Notes: generated by a model not told the origin, from the sequence alone. A stretch of 64,000 bases of DNA from Muribaculaceae bacterium (GCA_017399915.1 JAFQAS010000065.1:248001-312000); one strand, 5' to 3'; numbered from the stretch's first letter, positions 40,750-50,597 are shown. Translations and numbers: made by a program.

Positions 40750-42159
40750 ATGGACGCATTGGAATTTGCCGAACGGATTGTGTTAAACTTGCCCTATGAC
40801 CCCAATGAGCAACAAATTCAGCTCATTGCGGCGTTGGCTCGTTTTTGTTCGCCTCGGTCTCCACAAGAATCGGTGTTTATGCTCAATGGTTATGCCGGAA
40901 CGGGGAAAACATCGCTCACCGGTGCATTGGTGCGTTCGCTCAATGAGGTAGGTATCACCTCGGTGTTGCTTGCTCCAACCGGTCGTGCCGCCAAAGTATT
41001 CGGACGGTTTGCCAAGCACCCTGCCTATACTATTCACCGCAAAATCTACCGCCAAGCGTCGTCGGGCGATGCCACTTCATATGTGGCTACTGTGGCCGAA
41101 AACCGTCATCACAACACTATTTTCATCGTCGACGAGGCATCGATGATAGGTTCGCGTGGCGATAATGGCAGCGACCTGCTCGAAGACCTTATCCAATATG
41201 TGTATAGTGGCGACAACTGCCGGTTGATACTGCTTGGCGACACTGCCCAGCTGCCCCCGGTGGGATGTCAATTCTCCCCTGCAATGACGGTGAATGTGTT
41301 GAAAACATTTGGGTTGCGCGTTACTCGTGCGGTACTCACCGCCACTGCCCGACAAGCGAATGATAGTGGCATACTATTTAACGCTACATGGCTACGACGT
41401 GCCATGCTCACCGACCCGTTGCCCACACCTCAACTCGTGGCATCAAACTTTGCCGACGTTATCCCGGTGCTTAGCGAGGACCTATCGGAGGTGCTTAGCG
41501 ACGCTTACAACCGCGACGGCATAGAGGAAACAATTCTCATAACACGGTCAAACATGCGTGCCGTGAAATTCAACATCGCCATTCGTGGCACTATTCTCGA
41601 AAAAGAGGAGTATCTATGTAAGGACGAGCTTATTCTCGTGGCAAAAAATAATTATTTGTGGAGTGCAAAGGTGAAAGGTGTTGATTTCATCGCTAACGGT
41701 GATGTGGCTTTGGTGACAAAAATCTACGGCACCGAAACAAAATATGGATTTCTGTTTGCCGACGCCAAAATACAGCTGCCCGACCGCGAAATCGAATTAG
41801 AGGCAAAACTTTTATTATCTACGCTCGATTCTGACGCTCCCGGTCTAACTGCAGAGCGTGCCACCGTTCTTTATCAAAAATGCCTCAACGACCCTAACAA
41901 TTTCGCGCCCGAGGTGCCTATGTCAACACGCTTGAAAAAACTGAAATCTGACACCTATTTCAATGCCTTGCAAGTGAAATATGCCTATGCGGTCACTTGC
42001 CACAAGGCTCAAGGGGGACAATGGAAAAATGTGTTTATCGACATGGGATATATCGCTCCCGAAGCGCAAGGCATGGAATTTTACCGATGGCTCTACACCG
42101 CTATCACTCGTGCCACCCATCGCCTCTACCTCATCAACCCCTCGGTTGAAGTGAAGTAA
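40750..42159 (+). CDS. RecD-like ATP-dependent helicase (UvrD_C_2 type)
   Basis: The product has 469 residues from the ATG at 40750; the choice is supported by the duplicated gene start at 39592. Walker A GYAGTGKTS (47-55, Lys53), motif II IFIVDEASMI, motif III LLGDTAQLPPVG, and the C-terminal motif YAVTCHKAQGGQW and YTAITRATHRLYL. It is a superfamily 1 helicase of the RecD/Pif1 branch, probably in DNA repair. The original promoter was left behind at 39577-39584; the present upstream region (ttataattgcg..cctctttgaa) has a weaker -7-like box. Confidence 0.85.
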   Translation: MDALEFAERIVLNLPYDPNEQQIQLIAALARFCSPRSPQESVFMLNGYAGTGKTSLTGALVRSLNEVGITSVLLAPTGRAAKVFGRFAKHPAYTIHRKIYRQASSGDATSYVATVAENRHHNTIFIVDEASMIGSRGDNGSDLLEDLIQYVYSGDNCRLILLGDTAQLPPVGCQFSPAMTVNVLKTFGLRVTRAVLTATARQANDSGILFNATWLRRAMLTDPLPTPQLVASNFADVIPVLSEDLSEVLSDAYNRDGIEETILITRSNMRAVKFNIAIRGTILEKEEYLCKDELILVAKNNYLWSAKVKGVDFIANGDVALVTKIYGTETKYGFLFADAKIQLPDREIELEAKLLLSTLDSDAPGLTAERATVLYQKCLNDPNNFAPEVPMSTRLKKLKSDTYFNALQVKYAYAVTCHKAQGGQWKNVFIDMGYIAPEAQGMEFYRWLYTAITRATHRLYLINPSVEVK

Positions 42160-42162
42160 TTC

Positions 42163-42909
42163 TTACCAATTATCGTAGGCTTGTTTAAGAGCCCTAATAT
42201 TATGAATCTCAACACTCGATAATGAGCTGTCAACAATCTTTCTATATGGATTATACCACTCGTAACGGCTAAAATGAGCGGTTAAATCGGCACTTTTAAA
42301 GATATAACCATGTCGGGCATAAATTGCATTACGCCAAATGCGCAATGTAGCACGATCAGGAGCCATTTGATAAAAATCAGATATAGAATATTTACTTTGT
42401 GATAGCCATAAATAAGGGTTATCCATTTCCTCTTGCGACAAATCATAGCCGGGATCAACAGTAGGAGTTACTGTCTTAGGAACATTTTTTTTCACCGACC
42501 CTCCTTCAAGTTTTTTTAAAGTTGCCACATTTGCTCGCTCAATGCTACTCAACTTTGATGTCACATCACTATAACGTGGTTCATACCATGAGAACGAGCT
42601 AAAATACTCAGTCAAGTCGGCGCTTTTGAAAATATATCCGTGTCGGGCATATATTGCGTTACGCAATATGCGATAATCGGCCTTGGCATATCCCCTTGCA
42701 TCAAGGTCGGTTTTTGATATGCGCGAAGTTGCCAACCACGAAAAATCCTCCTTGGCGGCAGGTGCTTTTTCGGGAGCTTCTTCTTTTACAACTTTCACAA
42801 TTGTATCTTGCTGTGTTTCACCTTTTCCTAACAGCTCCTTCCATTTAAAATTTTCACACGAAGTGAGTAGAGAAATAGCGGCAACGAATATTATCAGTTT
42901 CTGAACCAT
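42163..42909 (-). CDS. Lipoprotein with two YARHG domains
   Basis: The product has 248 residues. Lipobox LLTSC (Cys18). Two YARHG domains are clear: RILRNAIYARHGYIFKSADL (YARHG at 87-91) and RIWRNAIYARHGYIFKSADL (197-201), each followed by F-x2-x-W-Y-x-P-x-Y/R. A Lys/Glu/Ala-rich linker lies at about 40-55. The domain is thought to be extracellular or periplasmic with unknown partner. The two domains are about 40% identical beyond the shared block, so the duplication is old. Convergent with the helicase gene, 3 nt apart, without a visible terminator between them. Confidence 0.78.
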   Translation of the reverse strand: MVQKLIIFVAAISLLTSCENFKWKELLGKGETQQDTIVKVVKEEAPEKAPAAKEDFSWLATSRISKTDLDARGYAKADYRILRNAIYARHGYIFKSADLTEYFSSFSWYEPRYSDVTSKLSSIERANVATLKKLEGGSVKKNVPKTVTPTVDPGYDLSQEEMDNPYLWLSQSKYSISDFYQMAPDRATLRIWRNAIYARHGYIFKSADLTAHFSRYEWYNPYRKIVDSSLSSVEIHNIRALKQAYDNW

Positions 42910-43003
42910 TTTTATATAATGTTAAGTTTGTTACTCTTATTTTTAACGAATATAACTTTGAGATTTATATAAGTAATTTATCCTTTCATTTAATATATTG
43001 ATG

Positions 43004-43011
43004 CAAATATA
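43004..43011 (-). promoter_or_regulatory. -7 element of the YARHG gene
   Basis: TATATTTG on the minus strand. Start near 42998 gives a leader of about 90 nt. Confidence 0.5.
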
Positions 43012-43082
43012 ACAAAACTCATTCACCGCACCAAGCGAATACCGTTTTTTCTACAATCGTCACATAAATCTCTCAAAAATAT

Positions 43083-43115
43083 AAATGTGCCATCGTTATA
43101 AGCGATGACACATTT
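43083..43115 (-). terminator. Terminator of the GYF/DUF805 gene
   Basis: On the minus strand aaatgtgtcatcg pairs with cgatggcacattt (one G-U), followed by atattttt. Confidence 0.75.
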
Positions 43116-43139
43116 CCTTTATTCTCTTAATATTGTTTT

Positions 43140-43730
43140 TTACATCGTTTTTCCGGGATATTTGGGACTGGGGCCATATTCATTATCCCCTTTACTATCT
43201 TCACACCACCAAATAATCAAGATAATTGAGCCAATACAAGGTATTAACATCAATAATTGAAGCCAACCACTACGACCCGTATCATGAAGGCGACGAGCGC
43301 CGGCTGCCAATGATGGAATTATGAATACTATACTTGCAAGCCAACCAATATATGGCACCATGCCCACTAAAACTGTAAATAAATACCACCACCAAAATTC
43401 AGAACGACGACCACGCCCTTCAAAATCGGCAAATTTATTAAAACAAATTTTAATGGCATCACCAAAACCAATTTCTTGTGGATGATTATAAGATGGAGCC
43501 CCGCCATAAGGAGGTTGAGGTTGTTGATATCCTCCTTGATGTGGAGGTTGTGGTGTCGGTGGTTGCTGTGGATAAAGAATCGATTGAAGATCGGGCACCG
43601 TTGATGCATCAGCCCAATTTGGCATTCCTTCACACCACACCTTTGATGTAGGACATAAACCATATGATACAAGTTGTTCTTTTGGCATTGGTCCCACTTG
43701 CTGTCCATTGTGAATAATATAGTAATCCAT
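43140..43730 (-). CDS. GYF_2-DUF805 membrane protein
   Basis: The product has 196 residues. An N-terminal GYF_2 domain (MDYYIIHNGQQVGPMPKEQL and KVWCEGMPNWADAS) is joined by a Pro/Gln-rich linker (about 54-83, QQPPTPQPP...) to a DUF805 domain with three or four helices (EGRGRRSEFWWWYLFTVLVG, ARRLHDTGRSGWLQLL). The R-L-H-D-x-G-R-S-G motif is the DUF805 hallmark. It is an inner-membrane protein of unknown function; the GYF part may bind Pro-rich partners. Confidence 0.85.
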   Translation of the reverse strand: MDYYIIHNGQQVGPMPKEQLVSYGLCPTSKVWCEGMPNWADASTVPDLQSILYPQQPPTPQPPHQGGYQQPQPPYGGAPSYNHPQEIGFGDAIKICFNKFADFEGRGRRSEFWWWYLFTVLVGMVPYIGWLASIVFIIPSLAAGARRLHDTGRSGWLQLLMLIPCIGSIILIIWWCEDSKGDNEYGPSPKYPGKTM

Positions 43731-43856
43731 AACTATAAAAATATTAAAGTATTAATTAATTTATCACAAAATTAAGAAATGATATTTATATTTACAAATC
43801 CTCCTCAATTTATTTATTCTAAAACAGTTATTTTTCTCACCCTCTATTTTCAACAA

Positions 43857-43889
43857 AGAGAGCCGAGTCTCTTTGAAACTCAGCTCTCT
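43857..43889 (-). terminator. Terminator of tRNA-Pro
   Basis: On the minus strand agagagctgagt pairs with actcggctctct (one G-U), then a short T-rich tract. Confidence 0.65.
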
Positions 43890-43899
43890 TCATATCGTG

Positions 43900-43972
43900 T
43901 CGGGGTGAGAAGACTCGAACTTCCGACCTCCACGTCCCGAACGTGGCGCGCTGCCAACTGTGCTACACCCCG
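43900..43972 (-). tRNA. tRNA-Pro (CGG)
   Basis: 73-nt cloverleaf on the minus strand: acceptor cggggtg with caccccg, anticodon stem ccacg/cgtgg, loop ttcggga with anticodon CGG, T arm with ttcgagt, discriminator A. CCA is not encoded. Confidence 0.93.
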
Positions 43973-44045
43973 CACTCCTATTTGTTAGCGGGGGCAAAGT
44001 TAACCTTTTTTTCGCTAATGTGAAACAAATATAATGTTAATTATC

Positions 44046-47000
44046 CTACTTCTTAATGAATTTGCTCACTTTATTGTTTCCTTGCATTTTCACGAAATAT
44101 ATGCCTGTGGGCAATGAACCTACATTTACCACAGCTTTACTTCCATCGATTACACATGCGTCGGGTTGAATTAATGCTCCCGAAAGGTTATAAATCATAA
44201 TTGCAGTAATATCTTCACTACTTTCGATTGTAAATTCATCAACAACCGGATTAGGGTATAAACGAAGTGCAGTTCCCTTATCGGTGATTACACTTTCCAC
44301 TCCCACACTCTTATCATGGAAACGATATACTGCCATACCATTAGCCGGGCAATAAGAATAGATATAGTAGCTATATTCATCAATTTTTTCAGCAAAAAGC
44401 CAATTGAAAGTTGATTTGTTGCCACCGGCTACATTACCGAGGTCGCCTATTGGCTCAACCGACGTAATAACTTCTTCGGTTGTTAAATCTCTTATAGAGA
44501 AACCTCCTCTGAAATTTGCCCCCGATGGGTACACCAATATCTCATGCCCTGAAAGAGTGAAGAAATCACCACCACCCGAAGTGTTTCGTGTGGGTGCAGT
44601 AGTTGTTCCACGACCGATAAGTATGGATGTATTCGCACCTCCTTGATAACGATAGAATCCACCTGTGCGTACATTGTAAATCCATTCTTCAGAGTTGTTA
44701 TCGATGGGAATCACAAGACTTGCAGATGTACCGGTGAGAGAAGTATAACCTGATGGAAAGACTTCTGTTATCGTGCCGTTAGACATCGATATAATGTTGA
44801 TTTGGTCTTGTTTATTTGGGAACATATAGATATATCCATTATTGCCAAGGACATCTCCCGAAGCGGTTATGAAGTTTGTTTGACCGGCGAGGGGAACTGT
44901 TACTTCCAAATTGATTGCTTCACCGGGGTTGTCAACAGTTGCTCCCGAAGGATAAATGATAAATTTATGTTTGCCATCGGTAGCTTTGTCATCGCGAATA
45001 ATTATATTACCTACATCGTCGGTAGCTATACCCCAGCCACTTCCACCGGGGATATTGCCAATGCATCCCGAATTGTCAAATAGATACACCTTTTTATCTT
45101 CGCAATCATTCACATAGAAAATTTTGTTATAAGCGGCTCCTTGTTGAGCATTTGTTCCGTCGATATGTTCAGGAGCATTTCCTTTGTTGCGAGAGGTTTC
45201 CCATATGAGTTCAAGCGCAAAGTCGGCATTTGGCGACGGAGTAACAGTCTTGCCCTTTATCGCATATTTTCCCAAGCCCTCATTTGCAGTGAAATAATAT
45301 AAGAATATATCCCCTTCGGTATATTCTATACCGGTAAATACATAATCATTTATCTCGGCAACAGCCGAAGCCGGATTGGGCATTGAGGGAGAAATAGCTT
45401 TAGGCGATTCAATGCCATTGGTAACGTCATACATTTTTACATCTATCCCGGCTCCATAATTGGCCGTATATGAATACACTTTGTTGGCAAGACGAAGAAA
45501 TGAATGCCCTTCGGCTTCTTTGTCGAGGTGCCCCTCTTTCCATTGAGAATGTAAAGCCATTGGTTGACCTGTTTTTGCCCAATCGAAGGAGTATTGTTCG
45601 GGAGTGATTGATTTACTGTCAATCAATAGGTTGTTGCGAGAAAATGGAGTAACCATAATTGACACATCTTCACCCCATTTTGTAGCATTGTAGTTAGAAT
45701 TGTCGGCAGCGTATGTTGTTGCTGTAATCACGCCATTAGCAACTTTTGTTCCTAAAAACATGTATTCATTTACACCCTCAACAGTTACCATTGAGTAGAG
45801 ATATAAATCTTTCATTCTTCCACTCACGGCAAAGCTGCTACCAACTTCCATTGAACTCCCCACCTCAAAAGGCAAATCGTCCTTGGATTGAGACACCAAC
45901 AGTTGAGGTGCGGCATCATCATTATCCCATTTATACACATTCCATGCTGTTGCATCTGTTGCATCATAAGTCATAATTACCTCATTACAGCCGAGCAACA
46001 CTCCATCGGCACTGAAAGCAATATCGTTAAGATTGTCAACACCATCGAGTTTCATTCGCTTGATTTCGGCTCCGGTTTCGGGATTGACAATACTCAAAAG
46101 TGGGTTTTGACCGGCATCTTGAGCAAGAACATACCATTTCCCATCACGCATCAATGCTCGACGAATGTTCATTCCTGATAAAAATTCGGGCACATTGGCA
46201 CTTGCCTCATATGTGGGATCGTAATTGCCTCTTATCGCACCCTCTACTTCCGGATAATCAACAAAATTGGGAGGGAACAAAACATCAGGGTTGAGTTCGG
46301 GCAACTCTTCAGGTTCAAGATAGTCGGTAGTGATAAAATCGCAACCATAGTTGCCATAGGTTTTATATGCATTATTAGTGTTGCACGACCACGCATTAAC
46401 TTTCAACCCTGCATCGTGGTAGCGACGCACTCCATCTTTTGTGATTTCAGCACCTACGCCCACACCCATGTGAATGCCACGTTCACTACACCACAACAAA
46501 CTGCTCTCAAAACTTTCAGAATAAGCCAAAAGCATAAGCTGAATATCGGGATAGTTGTCGTGAATATATTGAAGACATGGCTTCATCGAGGTGAAGATGT
46601 AACATGAGTTGCGAAATCCTTTTTCCTCTATAAGTTTAATAAGATTGGGAATGCCGGAAGTGTCGCTTGAATTAATGCCTGTGGCCCATTTCAATTCAAT
46701 AATAGGTATGACATTATATTCCTTACATATATCAAGATATTCAGCAAGAGTACATATATTTCCTGTATATGTTACATTGCTATGCGTTTGCGACAAAGTT
46801 TCGGCCTTGAGTGCTTCGAGAGTGTTATCAGCAATTGTGAGTGTACCACCCCAGCTTTTCAAGTCATCGTTGTGACAACACACATGAACGCCATCTTTAG
46901 TCACCTTCACATCGGTTTCAAGACAGTGATAACCTTTTTTGGCTCCATTAATGAAAGCTTCGGCGGTGTTTTCAACCCCCCACCAACTTCCTCGGTGTCC

Positions 47001-47072
47001 GATTAATTTTGGTTGGGCAACTACCGTTATAGTCGCTACTAAGCTCAATAAAAGTAGAGTAAATTTCTTCAT
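44046..47072 (-). CDS. Secreted GDPD phosphodiesterase fused to a long beta region and T9SS-type sorting domain
   Basis: The product has 1008 residues, signal peptide MKKFTLLLLSLVATITVVAQ. Residues 22-260 form a glycerophosphodiester phosphodiesterase TIM barrel: IGHRGSWWGVENTAEAF (His26, Arg27), LETDVKVTKDGVHVCCHND (Glu52, Asp54, His67), IIELKWATG and ITTDYLEPEE. About 280-930 is beta-rich, propeller-like (AFSADGVLLGCNEVIMTYD, IATDDVGNIIIRDDKATDG). The final ~75 residues (LRLYPNPVVDEFTIESSEDI...FVKMQGNNKVSKFIKK) are a type A C-terminal domain of the type IX secretion system. It is therefore probably attached to or released at the cell surface, cleaving phosphodiester headgroups. Confidence 0.8.
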   Translation of the reverse strand: MKKFTLLLLSLVATITVVAQPKLIGHRGSWWGVENTAEAFINGAKKGYHCLETDVKVTKDGVHVCCHNDDLKSWGGTLTIADNTLEALKAETLSQTHSNVTYTGNICTLAEYLDICKEYNVIPIIELKWATGINSSDTSGIPNLIKLIEEKGFRNSCYIFTSMKPCLQYIHDNYPDIQLMLLAYSESFESSLLWCSERGIHMGVGVGAEITKDGVRRYHDAGLKVNAWSCNTNNAYKTYGNYGCDFITTDYLEPEELPELNPDVLFPPNFVDYPEVEGAIRGNYDPTYEASANVPEFLSGMNIRRALMRDGKWYVLAQDAGQNPLLSIVNPETGAEIKRMKLDGVDNLNDIAFSADGVLLGCNEVIMTYDATDATAWNVYKWDNDDAAPQLLVSQSKDDLPFEVGSSMEVGSSFAVSGRMKDLYLYSMVTVEGVNEYMFLGTKVANGVITATTYAADNSNYNATKWGEDVSIMVTPFSRNNLLIDSKSITPEQYSFDWAKTGQPMALHSQWKEGHLDKEAEGHSFLRLANKVYSYTANYGAGIDVKMYDVTNGIESPKAISPSMPNPASAVAEINDYVFTGIEYTEGDIFLYYFTANEGLGKYAIKGKTVTPSPNADFALELIWETSRNKGNAPEHIDGTNAQQGAAYNKIFYVNDCEDKKVYLFDNSGCIGNIPGGSGWGIATDDVGNIIIRDDKATDGKHKFIIYPSGATVDNPGEAINLEVTVPLAGQTNFITASGDVLGNNGYIYMFPNKQDQINIISMSNGTITEVFPSGYTSLTGTSASLVIPIDNNSEEWIYNVRTGGFYRYQGGANTSILIGRGTTTAPTRNTSGGGDFFTLSGHEILVYPSGANFRGGFSIRDLTTEEVITSVEPIGDLGNVAGGNKSTFNWLFAEKIDEYSYYIYSYCPANGMAVYRFHDKSVGVESVITDKGTALRLYPNPVVDEFTIESSEDITAIMIYNLSGALIQPDACVIDGSKAVVNVGSLPTGIYFVKMQGNNKVSKFIKK

Positions 47073-47151
47073 AAATTATAGATTTAAGTTAATATTTCGG
47101 TAAATATAGCAATATTTTGCGACAAACTCATCATTTCAGTAAAATTTTGAG

Positions 47152-47159
47152 TAACTTTG
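47152..47159 (+). promoter_or_regulatory. -7 element of the Ig-like lipoprotein gene
   Basis: TAACTTTG ends 8 nt before the ATG at 47168, so the message would have almost no leader. Confidence 0.5.
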
Positions 47160-47167
47160 AAGCCTGA

Positions 47168-49150
47168 ATGAAAAAATATCAACAATATACACTCCTATTT
47201 TTTGCCGTTGCCATAACTTTGATCATGGCGGCGTGTGCAAGTATCGGTCGCCCCGAGGGAGGACCTCGCGATGAGCTACCTCCGGTATTCGTCAGCAGCA
47301 ATCCCGTTCAAGGTGCTACCAACGTAAAAAGCAACAAAATAGAGATTTTCTTCGATGAAAACCTCAAAGTGGAAGATGTGGCTAACAAAGTGGTTATCTC
47401 TCCTGCTCAAAAGGCTATGCCTTCAATTGTTGCCAACGGGAAAAAAATCTTAGTCGAACTTCGCGACACTCTTAAAGAAAACACCACTTATACCATCGAT
47501 TTCTCCGATGCTATTCGCGACCTCAACGAAGGAAATCCTCTCGATGGTTTTGCACTTGATTTCTCTACCGGCGAAACTCTCGACTCTCTTCGCATCTCAG
47601 GTATAGTGCTTGAAGCTCGAAATCTCGAGCCGGCACAAGGCATGCTCGTCGGGGTATATAGCAACACTGCCGACTCTGCTATAACGACTCTCCCTTTTGA
47701 TAGAATCGCAAAGACCAATCAATTAGGCCAATTCACCGTGCGCGGTCTTAAACCCGGGAGCTATAAAATCTATGCTCTTACCGACAAAAACCGCGACTAT
47801 CATTGGGACCGCACCGAAGACGTGGCTTTTTATGATCTCGAAGTATCGCCCACAACCGAACCCATTGAGGTTACCGACACTCTTAGAGCCTCAAACGGAA
47901 CAGATTCATTAGTAGTGCGACAAGGTGTGAAATTTCTCCCCAATAATATTCTACTCACTTGGTTTAACGAGGGTTATGCGGCTCAATACTTAAAAGACTA
48001 CAAACGCCCTAATCGACGTCAAATAACTTTTAACTTCGCCACAAAGGCCGACTCGCTTCCAATTATCACTATTATCAATGGGCCGAAAGCGGGGCTTAAT
48101 ATCGAAGAATGGGCCGAAATTAATGCCAATGAAACTCTCGACACTCTTGAATATTGGATTAATGAGCCTGCCATTCTTGCACAAGACTCTATTTTAGTTG
48201 AAGCTAAATATTTAAGAACCGACACCAACGAAAACCTATCGTGGACCACCGATACTCTTAAATTAAACTTCAAAGAAAAGAAACAGAAAAAGAAAAAAGA
48301 TGATGAAAAGGCCGACTCTGTGCCACAACTCAATTTCATCAATTTAACTCTTCAAGCAGCAAATCCGCAAGAAGTAAATCGTCCTCTAAGAATATTATCA
48401 TCTCAACCTCTCGCATCAATCGACAATGATGGCATCAATCTGTCGATAAAAATCGACACGGTGTGGGAAAAGATTCCTAATATACGACTAATCCCCGACT
48501 CTACCGGTAAGGTGCTTAACTTTACCATCAACAATAAATGGGAACCCGGGGGCAAATATAAATTAGAAATCGACTCAGCGGCGATTGTTGGCATTTACGA
48601 TGAATGGAACAAACCATTTAAACAAGAATTCTCTGTGAGAGCCAACGAGGATTATACCAACTTATTCTTCAGCGTTTCAGGCACAGACCAACCTCTTGTT
48701 GTGGAATTGCTCAACAATAGCGACAAAGTTGTCGCTACCGCTCCGGTAATCGACGGCACTGCTTCATTCAGATATATGCTTCCGGGCACATTCTATGCTC
48801 GAGCATTTATCGATAGCAACAACAATGGCATCTACGATACCGGCAACATTGCCCAAAAACTTCAGCCCGAAGAGATATACTATTATCCCAAGAAGATCAA
48901 TGCACGGAAAAATTGGGATATAGAACAATCGTGGAATATCTACGAGCAACCTCTCGATCTTCAAAAACCGCTTGACATAAAGAAAAACAAGCCGGCCCAA
49001 AAGAAATCAGACAAAGACAACAATCAAAACGAAGAGGAAGAGGAAGAATATGATGAATTTGACGACGAATATTACACAAACCCTAACCGTCAAAACAATT
49101 CATCGGGTTCATCAATCAACCGCAACGGCTTGCGCCGCAACCCATATTAA
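47168..49150 (+). CDS. Ig-like (Big_5) domain lipoprotein
   Basis: The product has 660 residues. Lipobox MAAC (Cys23) is followed by ASIGRPEGGPRDELPPVF. An N-terminal Big_5 Ig-like domain (about 38-135) has NPVQGATNVKSNKIEIFFDE and LKENTTYTIDFSDAIRDLNE. A second region (about 140-230) reads LGQFTVRGLKPGSYKIYALT and resembles prealbumin-like repeats. The C-terminal ~60 residues are Lys/Asn/Glu-rich and low-complexity (EEEEEYDEFDDEYY). This layout is common in Bacteroidetes and the protein is probably in the outer membrane's inner leaflet; its function is unknown. It starts the unit with DUF3822 and rsmD. Confidence 0.72.
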   Translation: MKKYQQYTLLFFAVAITLIMAACASIGRPEGGPRDELPPVFVSSNPVQGATNVKSNKIEIFFDENLKVEDVANKVVISPAQKAMPSIVANGKKILVELRDTLKENTTYTIDFSDAIRDLNEGNPLDGFALDFSTGETLDSLRISGIVLEARNLEPAQGMLVGVYSNTADSAITTLPFDRIAKTNQLGQFTVRGLKPGSYKIYALTDKNRDYHWDRTEDVAFYDLEVSPTTEPIEVTDTLRASNGTDSLVVRQGVKFLPNNILLTWFNEGYAAQYLKDYKRPNRRQITFNFATKADSLPIITIINGPKAGLNIEEWAEINANETLDTLEYWINEPAILAQDSILVEAKYLRTDTNENLSWTTDTLKLNFKEKKQKKKKDDEKADSVPQLNFINLTLQAANPQEVNRPLRILSSQPLASIDNDGINLSIKIDTVWEKIPNIRLIPDSTGKVLNFTINNKWEPGGKYKLEIDSAAIVGIYDEWNKPFKQEFSVRANEDYTNLFFSVSGTDQPLVVELLNNSDKVVATAPVIDGTASFRYMLPGTFYARAFIDSNNNGIYDTGNIAQKLQPEEIYYYPKKINARKNWDIEQSWNIYEQPLDLQKPLDIKKNKPAQKKSDKDNNQNEEEEEEYDEFDDEYYTNPNRQNNSSGSSINRNGLRRNPY

Positions 49151-49178
49151 TCACTTAAACATCAACCCCGAGCGATAA

Positions 49179-50009
49179 ATGGAACAAATCAAAGGATTAG
49201 ATAAAGACCTTATTAAGGACACGCATCTTTGGCGATTGGCATTGCGTATTGATGAGAATAAAATGCACGTCGTGCTCTTTTGCTCCATAGAGGATAATTC
49301 TCTAATCTACCGAGAGATACCCCTCGACTCGGCGGCTCAATCTCATCAAAAAGCCATTGAGGAGGCTATTTACGACAATCCCCTGCTCTTGAGCGATTTT
49401 CAACGCGTCGACTGCGTAATCGAAACCGACAAATTCACTGTCATTCCTTCCGAGATTGATGATGCCGATGTGAAAGAAAAGATTTTCAACACCACATTCC
49501 CCTCTTTCGACGGTGTGATGATTGAAAACAAATTAAGCGAACTAAATGCAACCCTTTTAATGGGACTAAATGCCGAATTGACCAATTTCATTCGACGCAC
49601 ATTCAACAATCCCAACATTCTACATCATCTCACTCCTTTGTGCATTTATTTCAATCGAAAAAATAAAATGGGCAATGCCGGAAAGATGTATGCACACATA
49701 CACGATAACCAACTCAACCTCCTTTCATTCGGCAAAGATACTCTCCGCTTAGCCAATTCATATGCATTCCGCGACCCAATGGACGCTGTTTACTACATTC
49801 TTGCATGCCGAAAAATGCTAAATCTCGACCCGGGTAGCGACGAGATGCTTATCGCAGGCGACAACTCGGTGCGTGAAGCAATCACACCCACCCTTCGCGA
49901 ATATCTTGCATATGTGATGCCGGTCATCTTCCCTTCTTCTATGTTTAAAGCCGGCAAAGATGCTCTCAATGCTCCATTTGATTTAATTGTGTTACCATTA
50001 TGCGAATAA
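49179..50009 (+). CDS. DUF3822 family protein
   Basis: The product has 276 residues with the DUF3822 layout: an actin-like first half (WRLALRIDENKMHVVLFC, REIPLDSAAQSHQKAIEEAI) and a second half with MYAHIHDNQLNLLSFGKDTL and YILACRKMLNLDPGSDEM. The family occurs in Bacteroidetes next to rsmD and is structurally like type IV pilus assembly ATPase-fold proteins, but its role is unknown. It overlaps rsmD by 10 bp and begins 28 nt after the Ig-like lipoprotein. Confidence 0.85.
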   Translation: MEQIKGLDKDLIKDTHLWRLALRIDENKMHVVLFCSIEDNSLIYREIPLDSAAQSHQKAIEEAIYDNPLLLSDFQRVDCVIETDKFTVIPSEIDDADVKEKIFNTTFPSFDGVMIENKLSELNATLLMGLNAELTNFIRRTFNNPNILHHLTPLCIYFNRKNKMGNAGKMYAHIHDNQLNLLSFGKDTLRLANSYAFRDPMDAVYYILACRKMLNLDPGSDEMLIAGDNSVREAITPTLREYLAYVMPVIFPSSMFKAGKDALNAPFDLIVLPLCE

Positions 50010-50545
50010 TCAGAGGAAAATATGGCCGCCGACGTTTCGATGTGCCTACAAATATAACTGCTCGCCCCACTACCGACTTTGCTCGCGAAAACCTATTCAA
50101 CGTGCTTGAAAACATCGTTGACTTCGAAGGGCTCACCGCCCTCGACCTATTTGCAGGCACAGGCGCTATAAGTTTCGAGCTACTCTCTCGTGGCTGCAAA
50201 TCGGTTACCTCCGTTGAAAAAGCTTCTACTCAATATGCCTTTATGAAAAAAGTTGAAGCTCAATTAAAATGCGACAACTTCAATCTCATTCGTGGCGACG
50301 CATTGAGATATATCGACTCAGCACTTGCAAAATATGATATCATTTTTGCCGACCCCCCTTATGACCTAAAAGGGTTTGGCGAAATTCCCGAAAAGATTCT
50401 CAACTCACAAATGCTTAAACCGGGATCGATTTTCATAATTGAACATTCGCGCAACTACAATTTTTCTCATTTGCCACATTTCAATTCTCAACGCACCTAT
50501 GGCAGTGTCAACTTCTCGATATTCATCATAGAAGAAGAAAATTAA
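50000..50545 (+). CDS. rsmD: 16S rRNA (guanine(966)-N(2))-methyltransferase RsmD
   Basis: The product has 181 residues. MRIIRGKYGRRRFDVP, RPTTDFARENLFNVLEN, SAM-binding motif LDLFAGTGAISFELLSRG and catalytic FADPPYDL (D-P-P-Y) identify RsmD. It methylates N2 of G966 in 16S rRNA before or during 30S assembly. It overlaps the DUF3822 gene by 10 bp, suggesting translational coupling. The C-terminal tail is short and complete. Confidence 0.93.
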   Translation: MRIIRGKYGRRRFDVPTNITARPTTDFARENLFNVLENIVDFEGLTALDLFAGTGAISFELLSRGCKSVTSVEKASTQYAFMKKVEAQLKCDNFNLIRGDALRYIDSALAKYDIIFADPPYDLKGFGEIPEKILNSQMLKPGSIFIIEHSRNYNFSHLPHFNSQRTYGSVNFSIFIIEEEN

Positions 50546-50597
50546 ACTCTTTTTCGCTCCGAAGCCGTTGCCTTACATCAAAAAACGAGAAAAAAGT

